From positions 65,283,608 to 65,347,607 of the forward strand of contig NC_092862.1 of NCBI RefSeq assembly GCF_032062135.1: a stretch of 64,000 nt of DNA, read 5' to 3'. The notes under the pieces are model-generated. The model ran no database searches. It was not told the origin of the DNA and saw nothing but the letters and a program-made list of their open reading frames with translations. Made by a program: the position numbers and the translations under genes. The first letter of the stretch is position 1, and each line of letters opens with the position of its first letter. Source of the stretch: Pyxicephalus adspersus. Its lineage: Eukaryota > Chordata > Amphibia > Anura > Pyxicephalidae. This document shows positions 47,401-61,600 of the stretch, in pieces.

Positions 47401-50400
47401 GGCAGTAATTCATTTCCACCAGGGAATGTTTGAGACAAGTCCGATTCCCTGTTCTCTAAATGGAGCCTCATGAGTACAAAAAAAAAAAAAAAAAATGACA
47501 AACGCTTCAAAAAAACAGTGAATCTTTTTTTGTTTTCTATATTAGTAATCTATCTTTCTAGAAATAGTGTTGGGTAGTGTACTGTACAAATTCTAAAATT
47601 GTGGTTCATTCAAATTTGTTCTTCTTGGTAGAGTTGCTGAGATGCAGCAATTTGGGATATATTTGGTTCAATAAGGGGTGCAGGAGATTGCAGTGTGCTG
47701 AACACACTAGATTCTGCTTTCAGTAAACCTGAGCGATCAAAGATTTTGCTACATTTAAAAGTCAAGACTAACTCCCAACAAATGAAAAGGTAAGAAAATA
47801 GATATGTTGGCTACAGGGAGACATGGCATTTATTTTCCCACAGATCTTATATTGATCCACTATTGAAAGTTAATAAACTTTAAAATATGCCAAAGGCTTC
47901 CGGCAGTAGGGACAAATACATAAGTATATGTACTTACAACTAAAGTTGCCAAAGCCTATTTTTATTTTTTTACTACTTTAGTGCATTGCTGCCAATGGTT
48001 TGTTAAGGGGTAAGTTAACCTCTCATGAGAAAAATGTGCTGCCATTGTCACGCTGACCCTTTGGCTCTAATACTCTAAATCAGTGACCCAGGACAAGCAT
48101 TTAGGAAATGATGTCTGATTCACATTATTTTCCTGGGCAGTGACTGTGATAGTACTTAAGCCAGACAGATTTCCTTTTAAAGTGCAGATGTCCTTTGATT
48201 GGAATGGCACATTGTCATTAAAGTTCCAGATTTAGAAAGATTTATTTTTCAAATTATATTTTATACATACTGTTCAGACCTGTTTTTTTTATATAAAAAA
48301 AAGTCCATTAGCTTGCAGCATTTGGTAGCATGAGTAACTAAAAGAAAGCACGGAACTGCACTAGTTTGTATCGTTCAGTAAATACAGAATGTAGACGTGC
48401 ACAAAATGTTTCAGTGCACTGAAGGTTTAGGAAGAGGTATACACAGTGTCAGCAATACTCAAGTGTTAGTACAAGAGGTCATGCCCTGGAACTGGGAGGG
48501 TTGATATCAGAGTAGTATGATAGGAAGTTGTGCTGTATTTAATAGCTGGGAGACACTTGAAATGACTATATCCATAAAAGGAACCATTTGGAGTTGGACA
48601 ATGTGGGGTACAAGAGGTTGGATATGAAAGTGGCTGTCATTTATGTAACAAAATAACTATAAATGATAATATACATTGAGAAACTTTTCTGTATTAGCTA
48701 GGAACATAAGCATTGCAATAGCATGATACAAAATGTAAAAAACTGTGTTATCAATAAAACACAGATAAAAATTAGCGAAAACAACCAAATATTAAAATTG
48801 TAAATGCTTCACAGTATTTTGGAGGTTAATTCTTTTGTAGTATTCAATATTAAAAAAATATTTGCATTGGTTTTTATGATCTCAGTAGCTTGATTGTAAA
48901 CATATTTCTTCCTTTTTCATACACATAGAGAGAGAGGGATCCCTGTTTTTAAAGGATTTTATAGTCTGTTTTGTTTATGTAAAGGTATACTTAGTATAGG
49001 TATATGATTTTTTGTGGTATAGATTCAGATTCAAGTTCTGTAAATTTAAGTTAAGGATTTTGATCCATTTTGACATAGCATCTGTCAGTTACTGCAGATT
49101 TGTCAGCTGTACATTCTTAATGTGAATCTCCCGTTCCACCACATCCCCCCCTCAAAGGTGCATTACTGGATTGGGATATAGTGACTGTAGACCCTGATTT
49201 GTGATAATTTGAGCTTTGTGACATGGAGCATTGGGCTGCTGGAATAGCAATGAGAAGATAGGTCAGAAACAATACTAAGGTGTATTGTGTAATTTAAACA
49301 ATTCACAACTGCTACTAAAGGCCCCCATACTTTTACCCTACCACCAGTAGCCGTTGAGCCAAATGTTGCTGCAGAAATTGATCATCAGACCAGGCCACAT
49401 TTTTTTCCCATCTTAACCAATTATGGCCAGTACATATGTATTGCAACCTCAAGTGCTGGGTTCTTAGCTGACAGAATTGACACTTGATGTGGACTTCTGC
49501 TTCTATAGCCCAAGTCGTTGTTTGTTTTACTTTTATTTACTAGGTATTGTTGGCTTTCTATTAGCTCTTGCAAACTAGTCTGGCCAAGAATGGCCTCTGC
49601 CACCAACAACATTTCTACCAGAGAACTGCCCCTTATTGGAGATTTTCCCCTTTTCAAATCATGATCTGTAAATCCTTAAAGTGGAAGTAAACTGAACAAA
49701 AAAAACTCACCTTTACCTTCACAGATCCGTTGATCCATCCAAAGGTTTCCTGGATTGTGTACCACATCGTTCTGAAATCCTCCTTCTTCCAGGTGTAGAG
49801 CAATCACTGGGTGCCACCATCTCCTTGGCCTTCTTCCTCCTTCTTATATCACCAAATCTCACACTGTGCAGATTAAGATTTGGTGACATAGATAAGGAAA
49901 AAAGGAGCACTGTTCATGCGTGAGTTTAGGCTTTTTCCCCTCCATTAAAGAAAAGGTGCATTCCTGAGATTGGGCTTGCACAGGAGGAGCAGCCAGAAGC
50001 CTCCCAGATTGCTTATGTATTCAGGGTGGCTCTGCGCTTCCCTTCTGTCTTGATCGCTGGAGTGGAGGGGCTTTACCCTTTTAAAAAAGGGTTTTAAACC
50101 TCCTCCCCAAAAAGAAGGTAATTTTTACTTTATATAAAACGGTTGTCTACCTTTTTATGTAAGGTAAACATTTTGGGTTATGTTAAGTGTGAAATTTTTA
50201 CCCGTTCTGATACTCGGTTTGAACTTCAGCAGGGCATCTTGGTATAAAATGCCAAAATGCATTGAGTTGCTGCAATGTGACTGGCCAACTAAATATTGCA
50301 TTAACATGCAGTTGAACAGGTTTACCTAATAAAGATACTGGTAAGTGTGTGTAAATGTGTTGTCCTCATGTTTTTGCATGTTGATTTCATTGGTTATTCA

Positions 50401-52529
50401 GCAAAAAAGCAGCTAAGACTGCCTAGTTTACAGTCAGGCAAAAGGAGGAACCAAAATTCTGTATATGTAATAGTCGTAAATTGGGAGGGTAGGGAGCAGT
50501 TATCACCACCAAAGCGCCAAAACTACTGCGGAGCCAATATCATCAAAATGCAAACTTCTTACGGATAGTGCCCTGGCCAAGATTCGAACCTGGGACCAAG
50601 CACTGCAAAGGCTAGCCACTCATCCAACCACGCTTCTCATACTATAGTCGGATGATTCATTTTTTTTCTATCATTAGGACTAATCCAGTCATCTCAAATT
50701 AAAGAAAAATATATCTTTCGTAGTTTTGGTGCCGGTACTTCATACTGTTTAGACATATAAAGCATGTCTTCTGCTTGCAGAATTTTCCTGAGTCATGCTT
50801 GCTGAGATATTCAGCACAAGCAGATATATAACCCTTTATAATGGCATGAAGGACATCCTCCAGACTTTCAGAGTTCCCACAAGTAACCACTAACAGTTTT
50901 CATACTGCCAACGTGTGTACATTGAAATTCAATGTCCTTGAAGAAGTTATTTCAGTCCTATGTTGACGGTAAAAGTCAGATAGGGGTTGACAAACCTGAA
51001 AGGACTGGCCAGGTGGCAAACAGTTATTTGCATATAACAGAACAGATTAAACTTTCGGGTGAACGCTGAAGTGCTTTAACAAATTTTCCTGGAAATCATC
51101 TGTCATTGCATGAATGGTTTCTACAAAACATCAAAATAAAAAAATACTGTATACTATTTAGATATATGTATAGATATAGATACCCTGTAAATGCTTTTTT
51201 GCAGGGTTTAAATTATAGCGTACATGTTACGAGATAAGTGCATTTTTATAGTGCACCTATTTACCCACACACCCTGTACTAACCTAGCACTCCCTTCTCA
51301 GATAAATACTTGGCTTACAATCATGTTAATCTTCCATGTGCCAGCCATGCCTGTACAGTAGCTTCCCATAGGGTTCTTTAGGGCCATCTTCAGAATTTTC
51401 CCTGCCATTTCTTAAGCATCTTCCAAGACTTTTTTTTATTTTAGGCATAAAACCACTGTCATACTTCATATAGTTTCACATTGCCTGTAATTTCCTATCA
51501 CCCCTCAATGCTTTTTAGACACTTAACAGTTCGTAAAATAAATATCAATAGAAACCTATTCTAGGAAAAAAATGCAAAGTTTGACTATATATTTTTGGAA
51601 AAAATTAAGTATTACAACCAGATTCTGCTTTCTATTACGTTTGAGAATTAAAACAAACCTCCTCCAGTAATTAACAAGCTCAAGTATAATCTGGTTCGGT
51701 TGACCTAAATTTAGGAGCTATATACATGTCTGACATTTGTAGCTTTTTGATACGTGGACACAGATTTTTATCAGTAATTAAAGAGTGCACACAGAATTTA
51801 CTCAGTTTTGAATGTATATAGCATAGGATACTGGGACCTCCTTGTGTCATTGCAGAGAGAACATATGATAAACATAAATGACTAGTCTTCTTTACAGGAA
51901 TTAGTTGATCAGTGCTTCATGTTTGGGATGTGTGCATTTTGCACTATTATTGCCTAAATAAGCAGGCATAAGAGGGATGTCCTCCAGACATTATATCATT
52001 TATAGTTAGTAATTTTAAGAGATCAGTCATAATTGGGATTAAGTAGGAATCTAAATATTTAATCATTTAGTTATAATATTTCAGCCTTGCCTATGTCATT
52101 TTATTTCCCTATTGTTTCTCTTTACCTAATTTGTGTAACACTTTAGCTTGAGTACCTGCAATTAGTAATTTTTTAGCATTAACAGCATCATGTTGCCCAA
52201 TGCAACTTTAATGGCAAACCTGTCATTTGCAGCTGCATAGATAGACAAATGACCCAAAAAAACAAAGATTTGTAGCTCCTACATCTATTTTCTACACAAT
52301 TCAAGGGTGTGTTCGTGGGCCTGTACACTTAGAAGATGGGGTTGGTGTTTAAATTATGGCAAGTTACAGGTCTAGCATATTTCACATTACCTTCTGATTA
52401 CAACTGCAATACCTGTTCCTGTATTTCCTACCCTAAAAGGGTTTTTTCAATAAAGGGCCAGTGTGAGTATATGTATGCATATGCATGTGTGTGTGTGTGT
52501 GTATATGTATATATATATATATATGTGTA

Positions 52530-52616
<87 letters not shown>

Positions 52617-55600
52617 CATACATACATACATACATACATTGATTTTGATACAGCATTACCATCCACTTTTAACACACTTGTGATACATTTTTAAAGCATT
52701 TTTATGAGATCAGGCCCAGAAAGCTTGAATACTGTTTATTATTTTTGTTAGAATTTAAAAGGCATAATTACTCCAATTCCTAACCATCAAAACTAGATAA
52801 AGTATCTCCTGAAACCAAAAATCAGCCAAACCGATAGAGCGAGAACTTGAAAAACTAGAACAACTTATAGGATTTCCCAATTGTCAAGAGTTGAAACAAG
52901 CGAGAGTTAAATGTCTAGAACAAAATCACAGTTTTCTAAAAAGCATGATGAAGGTAGACCATGAATTAACTTCTTATAAGTTCTGTTCCCAGCTATGCTG
53001 AAAATTGCTATAACAACACGGAATGAAATGTCTGTCAACGACCAAAATCCATATCAAGCTTTACCACTGTCGGAGCATATGTAGCTGGGTGCATGCATGA
53101 TGATCTAAAGTACAGAAACGGCTCAATTATGAATAATATAATTACTATATCTGCATTTAGTAATCATTTTCATGATTACTAGTTGTTTAAGGCAATGGTT
53201 AAAATCAAAGCTTTTCAAAATCCTTTTTATTTATAGCTGCTGCTAAATGACCATCACACATAAAAATGTACTTGGAACACATGTATACTTTGACTTTGTT
53301 AACACTTAGGGAATGTTCTGCCTGCCAAGTATCTTGGTATCAATGTCTACCATTAGTGACATAATGGTTCTTTCATGTTTCTCTACTGTTTGTAGTGGAG
53401 CTAGTAAGTGATAGACCATTATTTTATGCCTTTCTTTCTTATAAAGAATACAACAATAGCTTCTTGTTAATGAAATTGCCAAGTTACATTTTTTGACAGC
53501 ATTTATGGGGTATCATGCAATTTTATTAAATTAATGTTCACCAAAAATTAGGGTATGTTCCAGCTACAGTTCCATCTTAAAAGACTAGTATGCTGATACA
53601 TTTGAATGGCTTTGCTTCACTGCCTCAGTAGAGTGAACTGTCTAAGTATCCTTTTTATATATCATTTTAAACAATTGTACTTTACTGTACAGAGAATTTA
53701 TTTTATATACATACTGAAATGAATACTTGAATAATTTACAAGGGTATGTTTTTTTGCAGAATACTCAGTGTATTTTACATACAGTGCATGTTTTAGTGTG
53801 TAAAATGTGTATGTCTTGGTGTGTAAATTAAAATGAATTCTTTGATTGTGAATACAATTTCCCAGTATTGCCCTAGTTTTGTTTTCATCAGTTCAGTGGA
53901 TAAAAACATTTTACATATGTAGACAAGAAGGAAAGAACTTACTAAACAGAGAGCAGAAAGGCACGCAGAACAAGTTTTTAAGATCTTGACATAGCTGATA
54001 CCACTTTATCTATTCTGGGGTATTTAAATATCTTCAAGCTTACTCCAAGATGTATAAATACATTCATTTATTTTAGGCTCATGTTATATTATTAAACACA
54101 TCTAAAAATATTCACTTTTCAAATATTGATTGCAATTTTGTGATCCATTTATCATTTTCTTCAGAGGACTAGAATTTTAGAATATATAGATGCATCCAAA
54201 AGAAAACACAATACCTTAATTAATGACATTTTAAAATGATTTGTATCTACTAAAGAAAACTTTGTGTGGCAGAAAATCTTATTGTTTAAGTATTTAAACC
54301 TCAAAACATTTTCACATTAATATGTCTTGGCCATGAAAATCATTTGGATATCTATAATCTGATAAAGTGCATTAATGTATGAGGTGGTAATGTGACATAT
54401 ATAGTATTCTAAAAAACATTCTTCTGTCAACATTATAAAATATAAAAAAATACTAGTGTTGTATATACATCCAAAATAACTGATAACCTAAGAGTATAAG
54501 CTGTTCCTTCACTGTATGAATTTTTAATAAATAAAGTGAAACTGCATTTGCTCTGAATAATCATATAACAATATTCCTATGCAAAAGAAAATCAAAATAT
54601 GATGGAGTTTTGTTTGGAAATAATTGGATGGTTCAACGCAATACTGCTTAACCCAATCCACGGTTCTAAACAAGTATTTTCTTTTAAAAGTGAACGTGCT
54701 CCATTCCTTTAGTAAATCTGGGATATGCCTATGCGGCAAAATCTTTTGCAACAGAGCTCCTACTTATGATAACCTCACAGCTGCCAAACAGATTCTTCTG
54801 CCACAACACCTGTTTTTCATGTGAAACAAAAGCTCTCATTATAGCTCAGCATGTTTCATATAAGCTACTTTTTCTTCTCTCGACATTTAACTTTCGAGTT
54901 TCATATGACACAGCTGCCTTAGTTTTAAAGTTATTTCCTATTTATAAACTTTGAAATGTCCTAAATTGTTGGTATATTGTACAGAACATTCAAGGCCATC
55001 ATTTTGTTCTTGAAAAGCCGTTGAGGTTGAAAATTAAATTGGGTATTCAGCAAAGGAAAGAAGGGGGGGATTCTTACATTATTATGTCTTTCAGTATAGT
55101 ACATGTGTGGCAAGGAGGAATGCAGCACACCAGTGGTCATTTAATATCATTCCTTCATCTCATCTCCAGGCTTATATATCATTGTATGATACAGGTCATG
55201 CAGAGCATTTTTCTTAGCTTTTAGTATAAGGTTATTGTTGGCATAATAGTCTTACTGCCATAAAGAACAGAACAGAAAGGAAAAGAAAAAAAATAGCTGT
55301 TCATGATTTAGTGCTGAACATCAGGCAGATCAAAAATGTAATACATGTTCTCTTCCATCTTACATTTATCCTAACATATTTTTCTTAATACCTCTTCCAC
55401 TGTGAACGTTGCATTTTTTATTACCTGCATTTACAGGGTTGACATTACTTTTTTTCTTGTGTGCATGACTGCCTTCAGAATAGTGACCACCATACCTGAC
55501 TTCTGCTCATGTGATTCCTCTTGTAATTTTGTACAAGTGTTCCATCTTCACTGTGCCTGAGTATATATGAAAATTCAGGAAACTAATAATGTCAGCATGG

Positions 55601-58600
55601 TCTAAAGGTTGTATTTCTCAAAGAATAAAATGAGTAAAAAATGACAAACACATCTTTTTATTTAGGGATGGGAGAACATAGGTAAAATATCTACAAAGTT
55701 GGAGTTTAGTTTTAAGTACTACTGCTGTGTGCAAGATGGTTTCAATTAAAGTGAAATAATCACCAAAGACTGCATTGCCAAAATTTAGACAATAAAATTG
55801 TTTTATCAAGCAACCAGACCCATATCATATGGATTTGTACTAAAAAGCCAGTGAGAAATTCAGTATTTTGCACCATGGCCTTACCTTACTTTTGTATAAA
55901 TACTGTCCACACATATAGGAATATTCAACCTCCCTGTGTTAAATCTTTAACTATACAGGTAGTCCTTGAATTAAGGACATCCGACATAGACGTCTCCTAG
56001 ATACAAACAAGCTTCCCTGATCGTTAGTGTGTAGGACGGAGACTCGAGGGGGGGAGGGGGGGGGGGACATTGAGGCGGTTTGCATGACTTGCAAAATATT
56101 GTTTTTGCTGTTCTGCAAACTCTTGTACCTCTTTATTGACCAAGTCAAACTCTGCAGTTGTTTTCTTGTATAGGCTTTTGTTATTTGTATAGGCTTTTTG
56201 TTATTTTTTTGCTTTGTTTGTAATTAACTCACAGTGAGAATTTTATACAGTAACTGACACAGCGCTGCCTAATATGTTGAGACAAACATCTGTCCTAATT
56301 GCATTTAATAAAATAATGTACCTGTTCAGACTTGCATATAAATTCAACTTAAGAACAAACCTACAGTCTCTATCGCATCTGTAACCCGAGGACTATCTAA
56401 AACATTAACTTGGCTACAGTTTTTTCTTTGTTTTTGATATCATTAAAATAGAAAAATTAAAATCTCTTATCTTTAAATGTTAGAGTAATTTCAGCAGTAG
56501 TTTTAAAACCTCATAAATCTGCAGGTGTCGGTGGCTGACATTTGGGATTTAGCATTGTTCTAGTTGTTTATTGTATTTATTTATATTTTTGTTGAGTAAT
56601 GTAATAGAACATTACTCATTACAATAATAGAACATTGTAAGTAATGAAATAGAACATTATCCATTTTTAGTAGGGAGACCAGTTTCAAAACTCAGTGAGG
56701 ACTAATTTAATAAATGTATTTCTCTCCATGTTCTGTTATATAATAGTGTTAGCATATTTTTTTTTTTCTTCATATTTGAATTTGACACATCTTCCGCAGA
56801 TTTTACCAGATTACTTTAGCATAGATTTCAGTTCTTAATTTCTTGGCACCGCTAATTTTACACTAATATTTTCCCAGCTAGTTATCTGACAGTACACATA
56901 CCATGTATATGTGGTAGACGCTAGCTTAGTACTTTATAGGGTCAGTAGGGTCAGCACTTGGCTGAATAGTAATGAATGTTTATAGAGTGTGTGTTCTGCT
57001 GGGAAGGAGGTGGTGAGAATGAGGCTATTCTCCTTCACACTATGGATCTGGGTCTCCCCCTCCACTTCATTCAGCTGGGATTTCCCAATGTAGTCATCAT
57101 TTCTCATCAATACTTGCTCTACTAACAAAAGCGTAAACATGAAACTGATCTATTTCAAAGAAACCTATTCTAAGTAAAAGCATTGCTGAACCCGCTTCCT
57201 GAAAATGCTAGTTGCATGGCTACCATGCTTACCTTCTTGAACCCATCACTGATCTAGAATGTATAAATACATACAGACTTTTGACTTTTTATCAATTTTC
57301 TAAATATGTGTATTTGTTGTCCATTTATGACATGGAACGCATTCTCGCTAGCAGATCAATATATAAGCCAATCAACAGGAATTTTTAGGTCAGCAAGGGT
57401 AACCCCCACCTTTTTATGATTACAGTTTTAATTTAAACCACCCCAGGTTTTTTGTCTTCCCCTACCATGTGTTTTTTAACCTTCCCAGGTGCTTCTCATT
57501 TTTCTACATAATATTTCTATAATAATATATTACTCAATTTTCTTTAGTTCAGGATGATGACTTAACACTGCTCATGATCTCTGGTCTAATCTGTTTAGCA
57601 TTCAGAGAACTTTTGGATTGTTGATTGTACAATAATCATTCCCTTTTCAAATGAGGATTTTCTCTCATTTATTTTCACTTTTGGCAAACCATATAATTCA
57701 TGTTGCCTAATCAGCTTTGTTAACACCAGGTGCTAAAATTCTGTAATTGTTTTATTACCTTAAACCACATAAAACAATTGTATAATGTTACAATAAAGAG
57801 GGTGACAGAAGTGATGCGTCATTCTATATCACTATTTAGTTCATACTGAATGGATGGGGCGGGAGGGGGGGTAACATGTAGGTTATTTTAAAATATATCC
57901 TGGATAGATTATCCAAAATCATATATGTATAAAAAAATATATGATAGTCCATTAGAAGCAGGTCATAACTATTTGCCCTCTCTCCATACAAATAGTACAA
58001 ATCCCATATTGATCCCATATTGCTAATTTTGTTTGTCCAGGCTGCTAATAGGAATTCATTCCATGTTTCTTACTAAATCAGTGATGGTCAGTCTACAAAT
58101 TGACTGCTCCCCATGTAACATACAGCTCTGAGCAACACATACTACATTAGAAAAAGACAAATAATTGACTTTACCATATCTTTCCTATATCTATTGAGTG
58201 TTATATTACATTGTATAGCTTGAATTTGTAAAGGACACGTTGATTGCCCATAGGTAAAGGAGAATTTTCTGTAAACCTTCATGCATGCCATGTGATAGTG
58301 GAGAGGTATAGAAGTTCATTCATGACCTCCACTAACTTTTCAATCCTATTTATGGGTAGAAACCTGCTTGTTATAAATTAATAATTTTAAAACTGTATTT
58401 CTGTATTCAAAGGTATCCCTTGTAATACAGTATTTTTTACAGTGATGTGTGTATATTATATATATATTTTACGATATATATTTGACCTTCTTTTAACCTG
58501 TGATTGGCTACAGTTTTTATTGCGTGTTGACATGTACGATTCAGCCAGTGATGTTGAAAAAGAATGGAATACCTATTTAATATTTTCTACAACATTTTTT

Positions 58601-61600
58601 TCATTTGCTTGTGAAACTTTCACATATCTACATAATTGTTTTCATGTACAGTTCCACAAAATGCTTGGGTAATGTTCTCGCTTTCGTGTGTGTATTTGAA
58701 AGCAAATCATTGGAAATTTGTATAAATATTCATGATGTTATTCTGTCCATGTAAAGTTTTCAGAAATAAGATGTCTGTTAAAAACAGAATCTTATTATTT
58801 TTAATTATTATTATTGTTGTTGTTGTCCATTTTAAACAGTGAGTGGGTAAGTTACAGCCTCTATCATATGTTTGCATTGTGCTTGCCATCACAATATTTC
58901 AATATTCATTGCTTGGCCCTGAAGAAGAAAGTGGAGTAGTCCCACCAATGAACACTATGACTGCAGTTAAAGAAAATATTTTTTTTTTTATCTTTTGATC
59001 CTTAAATGTTCTTTCTTGTGATGCTTATACACATACTGCAGCCTGTTTGCTGCCACTTTAATACTTGATATAAAATATAAATGTTGGTATTAAATTGGCA
59101 CTAAAATCACACTTTGAAAAACCTCAATCCCACTTCCCTTTCTTGCACTGGGAATTAAGTCATCCCAGCCCTGCCAATCAAGGTGGATAAAGATTGCGTC
59201 CAGGGAAAAAAAAGAGCCGAGCCTATAGGTGAGTATCATGTGTTTAGTTCTGCCACTGCAACCAAATATATTTAAAACTCCCCAAAGTACATGCAAACAC
59301 ATTAAAATACTACACACATCTGATTGAGCTTTGTTAAGAAAATACAAAATAGCTTTTCTCTTAGAATCTAAATGACAATAATGAAAACAGGATTAAGTAC
59401 CATTAGGGGTCTATATATAAAGCAGTACATGTTCCCTTATCATTCTCTGGTGAAGCATCAATTACTGCCACTGAAACGGATTGACCTGGAAGCTTCTCCA
59501 CCAGGAAATGTTTTAGTGAATGGCAGATTCACTGTTTAATAAATAGACCCCATTGAATACTAACATCAAATCACAATAATTTATGATCACATTACATTGC
59601 CTAATGAGTACAGAATTTTGGAGCTAACCTGCACCAACCACCATCTAAAGTGCATGCCTACTACACTCTTATCTGATGGAGTAGCATGTACTTATTCATG
59701 CAATTTACTGCAGAGAATTTAGATGATTGTTACAGCTGCAGGCTTTGCTTGATACCTCACTGCTTTCCGAAAACTGCTCTTTTAACGTTTAAGCTCTAAA
59801 AATTATAGTTCTGCTCGTTCTACTTTTTTTCATACAATTCACCTAATATACTGAAATTGCTTATGTATAGTTAACACCTTCTTGGACAAGTTGAAAAGTT
59901 TGCACTAATAAGTGCTTCCAAGCTTTGCAGTTGTTTGATTTTTATGATACTAAGCTGTTCAAGTGCTGTATTGGTCATCTGATCAGAGACAAGCTCAAAC
60001 TGTTTATGGGCCCCCCTTAACCAATTGTAAATGGTCATACACCAAGACCACTGTTAAATGTATCTTACCATTCTTGGCACACTCATTGTCATTCTGTCCT
60101 TTTTGCTATATTTTCCTAAAACTGCCATCTTATATCCATAAACAATTAGGTGAAAAAAAAAAAAAAAAAATACTGGACACTTCATATTATCCGTGATTAA
60201 TGCCCATATTTTTTATGTCTACTAAAACTGCATGTCAGCATAGATCTAGGGATTTAGAAAATTCTATTTCTTTTCCTGTAACGATAGAACATAAACTTTA
60301 TGGCTTTCAATTTTTCTTATTAGCTATGCAATTTGACGGAAAGCCTTACTGACCACTAGGAGGGCTCATTAGGTGGTTGCGGAAGTGACAAGCTCCACTT
60401 TTACATCAAATGCCAAGATGATTGTATATCCTCAGCTGGATCTACTGATCATTTTGACATGTGGTTCTCACTAAAAGTAAACTCTGCTTACATTTTTATT
60501 CATCATTTGCTTATCTGGAGCATAGGTTGGTGTTTATCTAATTTTACAGTAATAGAGCAGACTTTCCTCTTTTTTTTTTTTAATGTATTTTATAGATGTT
60601 CTTATTTATCCCTGGTCTGATTTATGCAATTCCAGTTGTGTGTGTCGGTGGATTACAGACTTCCCCCATAGGATCATTAACACTAAACAAACATTTATTG
60701 ACAGCGTTGATCTTTTTAAGCAATGCCTATTTTCTTTGCTATTGTACAATCCAAGGTACAGCTATATAGCTGATACAAACATGTCTGCGACAGATGATGG
60801 AAGCCTCCTCTGTGGTCAGAGCCTTTCTGTGTAAGGAACCACTGGCTTATATTTAGGGTTATAGAAGTGTAATTTCACTTGTCACTCTGCCTGTATGTTA
60901 TTTTCCAAGCGTAAGCCTGAACTTAAAGCCAAATCCCATTGAGTTATACAGGGGGCAATTTTTGTATTTGAATTTGTAGTTGAATTCTGGTCAGGTTTTA
61001 GACTAACTACTGTCAGAAGTCATAAGAAGCTGGGCTCAGTCATGCAGGACATGCATCAGTACAAAACAAATACCATGCAACAGGGGGAGGGGGTTTTATG
61101 CAGCTTTGAGGGCATTGAAAATACATAAATCCTTTAAATTAAGGCTGACATTTGGCTGAGTAATATGATGGGAATGCTGGAACTTTGCACCAGGCACTGC
61201 CTGTAGGACAGATTGAATTACTGATCACTGTACATAACAGAGAGATCCTTATGTCTGTATTTTCTATTGCCAGTACACACTGATAAAAAGAGCGGTAAAT
61301 AAAGTTAAAAGTTTTTGGTTCTATACAGGGTGGTGTGAGAAATATATGCTTGCAGTACCTCTGTGGGTGGAGCAGCCTGGAAGGGGGTTATTCATGCAAT
61401 ATGTATTATGTATTGTATGTGTAATATGTAATATTCTATTGTATATTGTGTATATACAGCATCAGCACCATACTATAAATCATTTTTTTGTTTTTTTTTT
61501 AAAAAGTGGACAGTCACAATATATATATTGACAATGCCACACTCAGCCACTATTGGGAACTTTTTGTGGTTTGATCATTTGCCGGTCTTCCTATCAATAG

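Noticed and set aside
50581..50636. tRNA gene
   Set aside because: Boxes A and B are present, but the acceptor and anticodon stems do not pair, and SINE body sequence follows. It is a SINE head.
52336..52694. Tyr-Ile and Thr-His repeat frames
   Set aside because: Translation of AT/GT microsatellite DNA on both strands.
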